Below are positions 60,021 to 64,000 of a stretch of DNA of 64,000 bases, one piece after another. Every line of letters starts with the position of its first letter. The first letter of the stretch is position 1. The notes under the pieces were generated by a model. That model was not told where the DNA came from. It saw only the letters and a list, made by a program, of their open reading frames with translations, and ran no database searches. The stretch lies in contig JBBQZZ010000004.1 in assembly GCA_038207265.1 (NCBI GenBank), positions 62,001 to 126,000 on the forward strand, written 5' to 3'. The translations under genes were made by a program, and so were the position numbers. This DNA comes from JACMLD01 sp038207265. GTDB lineage: Bacteria; Bacteroidota; Bacteroidia; Chitinophagales; Chitinophagaceae.

Positions 60021-62255
60021 TTATAGTGCAGTCAATGCATATTCACTTTCGTTACCAGCTATCAGGTTTTCTATAGCAGAATCATATTTTTCTTTCCAGC
60101 TTGCAATATTGCCCCAGTTCATTCCATCAACTTCGATATCACCACTGGTTACTTCACCCAGCTCTTCGAACGGATGATTTTCCAATGTCTTTTTAAACGA
60201 TACAACTTTATCTCTTTTTACGCTAACTACTACCCTACTTTGTTTTTCACCAAACCAGTAGGCGTCTTTTCGGATAGTAGAATCAGCAGCGATCACATCA
60301 ATACCCAGGTTACGGTTGAAACACGATTCTATTAACGTGATAAAGAGGCCTCCCTCGCTAACATCATGAGCAGACGCTATTACCTTATTTTTAATGAGCA
60401 ACTGTACTTTTTGTTGCATTTCATATTCCTCCTCCAGTTGGAAATAAGGCGCGGGGCTATACTCTACTCCGTGAATTTTGTGCAGGTATTCTGACGAATT
60501 GATATCATTGTTACTTTTTCCAATTAAAAACAATACATCTCCCTCCTGTTTAAAATCCATGGTCATCTTATCATTCACACTGTTCAATAAACCCACCATT
60601 CCTATGGTAGGGGTGGGATAAACTGCACCGTCAGGGCCCTGGTTATAAAAACTCACATTGCCACCTGTTACCGGCGTATCAAATTTTAGACAAGCTTCGC
60701 CCATTCCTTTTACCGCGTGTACAAACTGATAATAGACCTCGGGATCATAAGGATTTCCAAAATTCAAACAGTTGGTAACCCCTAATGGCAAACCACCACT
60801 ACACACAATATTCCTTGCAGCTTCCGCAACTGCTATCATTCCTCCAACATAAGGATTTGCAAATACATACCTGCTATTGCAATCGGTTGTTAAAGCCAGG
60901 CCTTTCGAAGTTGGTTTTGCTGTAACAATGGCTGCATCGCTGGGTGCATTAGTAGATGCATTGCCAGCGCCAACCATACTATCGTATTGAACATACACGG
61001 CCTTTTTGGACGCAATGTTTGGAATTGAAATGATTTGTTCTGCTACTGATTTCAGGTTATCAGGCACGCTTATTTTAGCAGGATCGAAATTGTTTACCTC
61101 TTTTAAGTAATCAGGCTCCTTGTATTCGCGGGAGTATTGAGGAGCACCACCACCCAAAACCAAATCGTATGCCTTCAATTCCGCTTCCAGGTTACCAGAC
61201 ATATAAAATCGTAAAAGGCCGTCTTCGGTCACCTCTCCTATTTCTGCACAGGGTAGATCCCATTTTTCAAATATTTTAGTTACCAAAGCTTCTTTGCCTT
61301 TTTCTACCACCATCAGCATGCGCTCCTGGCTTTCGCTCAACAACAATTCCCATGCTTTCATATTCTTTTGCCTGGTGGGTACTTTATCTAAATCTATTCT
61401 CATCCCTACCTCGCCTTTTGCACTCATTTCTGAGGTAGAACAGATAATTCCGGCTGCTCCCATATCCTGCATCCCAACAACAGCACCTGTTTTAATTACT
61501 TCCAGACATGCTTCCAGTAATTTTTTCTCCTGAAAGGGATCACCTACCTGAACCGCCGGTAATTCCTCAGTACTTTCTGCAGTTATATCAGCCGATGCAA
61601 AAGATGCACCACCAATACCGTCTTTGCCAGTTGCGCTTCCCACAAAAAAAACAGGGTTTCCAATACCGGCCGCCGTCGCGGAAATGGTATCCCCGTTCTT
61701 TAACACTCCAACGCTCATGGCATTCACCAGTGGATTGGTCTGATAACAATTTTCAAAATAAATTTCTCCACCTACTGTTGGTACACCAAAGCAATTTCCA
61801 TAATGGCCGATACCATGTACTATGCCACCCAGCAGGTGCTGTGTTTTTGACTCTTTCAGGTTTCCAAAACGAAGGGAATTCAATGCGGCTATAGGCCTGG
61901 CTCCCATTGTAAATATATCGCGGTGTATTCCGCCAACACCGGTAGCTGCACCCTGAAATGGTTCGATTGCAGAAGGATGGTTGTGAGATTCTATCTTAAA
62001 GACAACTCCATAGCCATCACCAATATCCATTAATCCGGCATTTTCCTCCCCTGCCTTTACCAGCATCTTACTGCCATCTCTTGGCAATGTTTTGAGGTAT
62101 TTAATAGAATTTTTATAACTGCAATGTTCACTCCACATCGCTGAGAAACAACATAATTCATTAAAATTGGGTAATCGCCCCAGTTTTAGTTTAATTAGTT
62201 CAAATTCTTCTTCAGTGATACGTAATTGCGCGGCGGTTTTGACGGTTATTTCCAT
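60021..62255 (-). CDS. purL: Phosphoribosylformylglycinamidine synthase subunit PurL (small form)
   Basis: 744 residues from ATG 62255 (MEITVKTAAQLRITEEEF); a TTG at 62276 would add 7 and is less likely. FNELCCFSAMWSEHCSYKNS, LVKAGEENAGLMDIGDGYGVVFKIESHNHPSAIEPF, GGIHRDIFTMGARPIA and DMGAAGIICSTSEMSAKG are PurL blocks, and SHDVSEGGLFITLIES lies in the second half. It lacks the glutaminase domain of the large E. coli enzyme and therefore needs separate PurQ and PurS, which are not in this window. Fourth step of purine synthesis. Confidence 0.96.
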   Translation of the reverse strand: MEITVKTAAQLRITEEEFELIKLKLGRLPNFNELCCFSAMWSEHCSYKNSIKYLKTLPRDGSKMLVKAGEENAGLMDIGDGYGVVFKIESHNHPSAIEPFQGAATGVGGIHRDIFTMGARPIAALNSLRFGNLKESKTQHLLGGIVHGIGHYGNCFGVPTVGGEIYFENCYQTNPLVNAMSVGVLKNGDTISATAAGIGNPVFFVGSATGKDGIGGASFASADITAESTEELPAVQVGDPFQEKKLLEACLEVIKTGAVVGMQDMGAAGIICSTSEMSAKGEVGMRIDLDKVPTRQKNMKAWELLLSESQERMLMVVEKGKEALVTKIFEKWDLPCAEIGEVTEDGLLRFYMSGNLEAELKAYDLVLGGGAPQYSREYKEPDYLKEVNNFDPAKISVPDNLKSVAEQIISIPNIASKKAVYVQYDSMVGAGNASTNAPSDAAIVTAKPTSKGLALTTDCNSRYVFANPYVGGMIAVAEAARNIVCSGGLPLGVTNCLNFGNPYDPEVYYQFVHAVKGMGEACLKFDTPVTGGNVSFYNQGPDGAVYPTPTIGMVGLLNSVNDKMTMDFKQEGDVLFLIGKSNNDINSSEYLHKIHGVEYSPAPYFQLEEEYEMQQKVQLLIKNKVIASAHDVSEGGLFITLIESCFNRNLGIDVIAADSTIRKDAYWFGEKQSRVVVSVKRDKVVSFKKTLENHPFEELGEVTSGDIEVDGMNWGNIASWKEKYDSAIENLIAGNESEYALTAL

Positions 62256-62429
62256 ATAAAAAATTGCGAAGAGCAAAATTAAGCTCCTGCTTTTTATTTT
62301 ATAGATAAATTTATCCTGATTGCAACTAAATGATGTTGATATTAGGTACTGTTATTATAATAATCAATTTTTGAAGCGGCAAATAAAGGGATTTGATTTT
62401 AGTTATTCATCCGGTTGTTAACTTAGCAT

Positions 62430-63728
62430 ATGCATGTGCTACTCTTTGTCATTTATTTTACTTTATTTTCTCTGGCTTTCATACGCATACCTTTCATTTT
62501 GAATTCTGGTATCAAACCGATTTACCTATTTGCCCTGTTTTTCATACATGTTTTCATGGGCTGCCTGCATAATTGGATTGCATATCAGTATTATCCAAAT
62601 CACGGAGATATTTGGTTCTTCTTCGAAGACAGCCTTATAATGAAACAGGAATTTATAAAGCACCCGCTTCACTTTGTTTCAAGAATATTTACCAATGAAA
62701 GCTATCTCAATCTAACAGGAAGCAACGATGTAAGATTTCAGATCCAGTACGAATTTATGAAGTACATCAATTTGGCGTTCAATTTTATTTCTTTTGATAA
62801 TTTTTATATCAACACTTTGATATTTTCATTGTTTACATTTTTTGGGAACATTGCATTATTCCGGTTTTTAAAATCGTTTTATTTTAACAATGTGCTGTCA
62901 GCATTTATGTCAATCATATTCCCTTCTACATTGTTTTTTACCAGTTGTATTCATAAAGACGGTTTACTCTATATGTCGATGGGCTTTGTTTGTTTCTATT
63001 TTTACCGATTATTAAAAAATCGTACATTAAGAAATATTTTATGCTGTCTTGTATTTGTATTGATATCGTTTGTTGCCCGTCCCAATATTTATATTGCTTT
63101 TCTGCCCGCCGCTTTTTTTTGGTTACTGTCTAATCAAAGCAGTTATTTCAGACCTCACATATTGTACCTGGCAACATTAACTGTAATTGTTTCTCTACTT
63201 TTTGCCGATAATTATTTTAATTGGGGAATTATACAAACGATTAGCAACAGGCAAGCGGAATTTCGATCTCTTACTGGCAACTCAAAAATTTATTTGCCGG
63301 CATTGGCACCGACTTTTGAAAGCATTGTTTCCGTCTTCCCACTTGCTTTACTAAATGGGTTTTTCCAACCACTACCGGGGAGTGGCGGACAAATAATCTA
63401 TACATTATTTTCAATTGAACTCATGGTTTGCTGGCTTTTGGTGGGATACAGTGTGTATGTTGTTTTCAGGAATAAGTATTTTCGATTTGAAAAATTTGAT
63501 CATGCCTGTATTTTATTTTGCCTGTCTGGCATGATCATGATAGGTTATATTGTCCCATTTGCAGGGGCCATTGTAAGATATCGGTGTATTTACCTGCCAT
63601 TTCTTATGGTCACTTTTATTAATTTATTGGTAAAATCGAATCAATATCCCGCTCGTATTGCAAACTCCTGGCTCTTAAAAAATATGATGGTTAGCACAAA
63701 TTATGATTCGTCCACAACAGCAGTATGA
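62430..63728 (+). CDS. Polytopic membrane protein, polysaccharide polymerase/EpsG-like
   Basis: 432 residues with about ten transmembrane helices (MHVLLFVIYFTLFSLAFIRI, FALFFIHVFMGCLH, LIFSLFTFFGNIALF, FMSIIFPSTLFFTSC, LCCLVFVLISFVARPNIYIAF and more). The loop TSCIHKDGLLYMSMGF between two helices, with a conserved-looking KDG, recalls EpsG/O-antigen polymerase-type proteins. Motifs for a catalytic function are not secure. It diverges from purL and overlaps the end of the convergent HAD-IIA gene by 28 nt. A role in surface polysaccharide assembly is inferred. Confidence 0.68.
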   Translation: MHVLLFVIYFTLFSLAFIRIPFILNSGIKPIYLFALFFIHVFMGCLHNWIAYQYYPNHGDIWFFFEDSLIMKQEFIKHPLHFVSRIFTNESYLNLTGSNDVRFQIQYEFMKYINLAFNFISFDNFYINTLIFSLFTFFGNIALFRFLKSFYFNNVLSAFMSIIFPSTLFFTSCIHKDGLLYMSMGFVCFYFYRLLKNRTLRNILCCLVFVLISFVARPNIYIAFLPAAFFWLLSNQSSYFRPHILYLATLTVIVSLLFADNYFNWGIIQTISNRQAEFRSLTGNSKIYLPALAPTFESIVSVFPLALLNGFFQPLPGSGGQIIYTLFSIELMVCWLLVGYSVYVVFRNKYFRFEKFDHACILFCLSGMIMIGYIVPFAGAIVRYRCIYLPFLMVTFINLLVKSNQYPARIANSWLLKNMMVSTNYDSSTTAV

Positions 63729-64000
63729 CATATATAAGTAGGGATAATTCCGGTTGATCGAATTCTTGTGTTTGCATCATCGGGTAATGTATTTCCTGAT
63801 AGAACCAATACTGTATCCAGTCCAAACTTGTTGCCCCCAATTATATCAGTATGCAGGGTATCTCCTACCATCAGTATTTCGCGTTTACTTACTTGCATTC
63901 GCTGACGGATAAGATCATAAGCAAACATGAAGAGTTGTGAATCCGGTTTTCCAAACCTGATAAATCTTTTACCAACTATACTTTCGATCATAGCTGCAAT
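63701..64000 (-). CDS. HAD-IIA (NagD-like) phosphatase, N-terminus outside window
   Basis: The frame is open to the window end, so the N-terminal nucleophile domain is missing. The C-terminal 100 residues have RFIRFGKPDSQLFMFAYDLI (motif III Lys), the motif IV Asp in ILMVGDTLHTDIIGGNKFGLDTVLVLSGNT, and the family end IPTYICHTAVV. This arrangement is typical of the NagD/p-nitrophenylphosphatase group of sugar-phosphate or nucleotide phosphatases. The stop overlaps the end of the convergent membrane protein gene. Confidence 0.85.
   Translation of the reverse strand: MAAMIESIVGKRFIRFGKPDSQLFMFAYDLIRQRMQVSKREILMVGDTLHTDIIGGNKFGLDTVLVLSGNTLPDDANTRIRSTGIIPTYICHTAVVDES

Overview
The window looks like a chromosomal segment of a Bacteroidota bacterium, most likely close to the Chitinophagaceae. 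The signs are a secreted protein with a type IX secretion C-terminal sorting domain, Bacteroidota-type promoters (TTG, 19-21 nt, TAnnTTTG) in place of -35/-10 boxes, AT-rich starts without Shine-Dalgarno sequences, a bacteroidete-style DPP-IV peptidase, and a rpsJ-to-map ribosomal cluster in the usual order. The species assignment is inference. There is no rRNA, tRNA, CRISPR array, insertion sequence or prophage.

Layout. 1-727: truncated secreted LysM protein. 965-7810 (minus): RsmF-like rRNA methyltransferase, three-subunit proton-translocating transhydrogenase (pntAA, pntAB, pntB), an O-methyltransferase-like protein, folA and thyA. 8142-17471: outer-membrane barrel protein, coiled-coil membrane protein, proline dehydrogenase, dipeptide epimerase, two lipid/acyl-CoA enzymes, a HAD phosphatase and a large glycine-rich T9SS cargo. 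17612-22726 (minus): rpsA, an HI0933-type flavoprotein, an unknown acidic protein and map. 22804-34674 (minus): the S10-spc cluster from secY back to rpsJ. 34826-37769: DUF4126 membrane protein and DPP-IV peptidase. 38345-42353: fusA, a plus-strand histone H1-like gene, rpsG and rpsL. 42499-50467: ilvE, an unknown gene, rdgB, an ECF sigma factor with its putative anti-sigma partner, a thioesterase, aroE overlapping a phosphosulfolactate synthase homologue, a TPR protein and a small secreted protein. 50481-64000: a GLPGLI/DUF4412-like secreted protein, yidC, pyrG, a 56-residue membrane miniprotein, a GH13 lipoprotein lacking key catalytic residues, proC, hldD, purL, a polytopic membrane protein and a truncated HAD-IIA phosphatase.

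Functionally the window is dominated by translation and protein export (ribosomal proteins, EF-G, S1, SecY, YidC, methionine aminopeptidase). Nucleotide synthesis is the next theme (thyA, folA, pyrG, purL, rdgB). The str and S10 genes are split: rpsL-rpsG ends in its own terminator, fusA has its own promoter and terminator, rpsJ has a canonical promoter of its own, and tuf and the infA-rplQ genes are not here.

The most unusual feature is a family of degenerate short-word arrays, with a 7- or 8-nt period. Often a forward arm starts directly at a stop codon and a complementary arm runs up to the next start codon. They fill most long spacers of the ribosomal cluster and also occur inside two open reading frames. 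I know of no description of them in this group, but I could not search.
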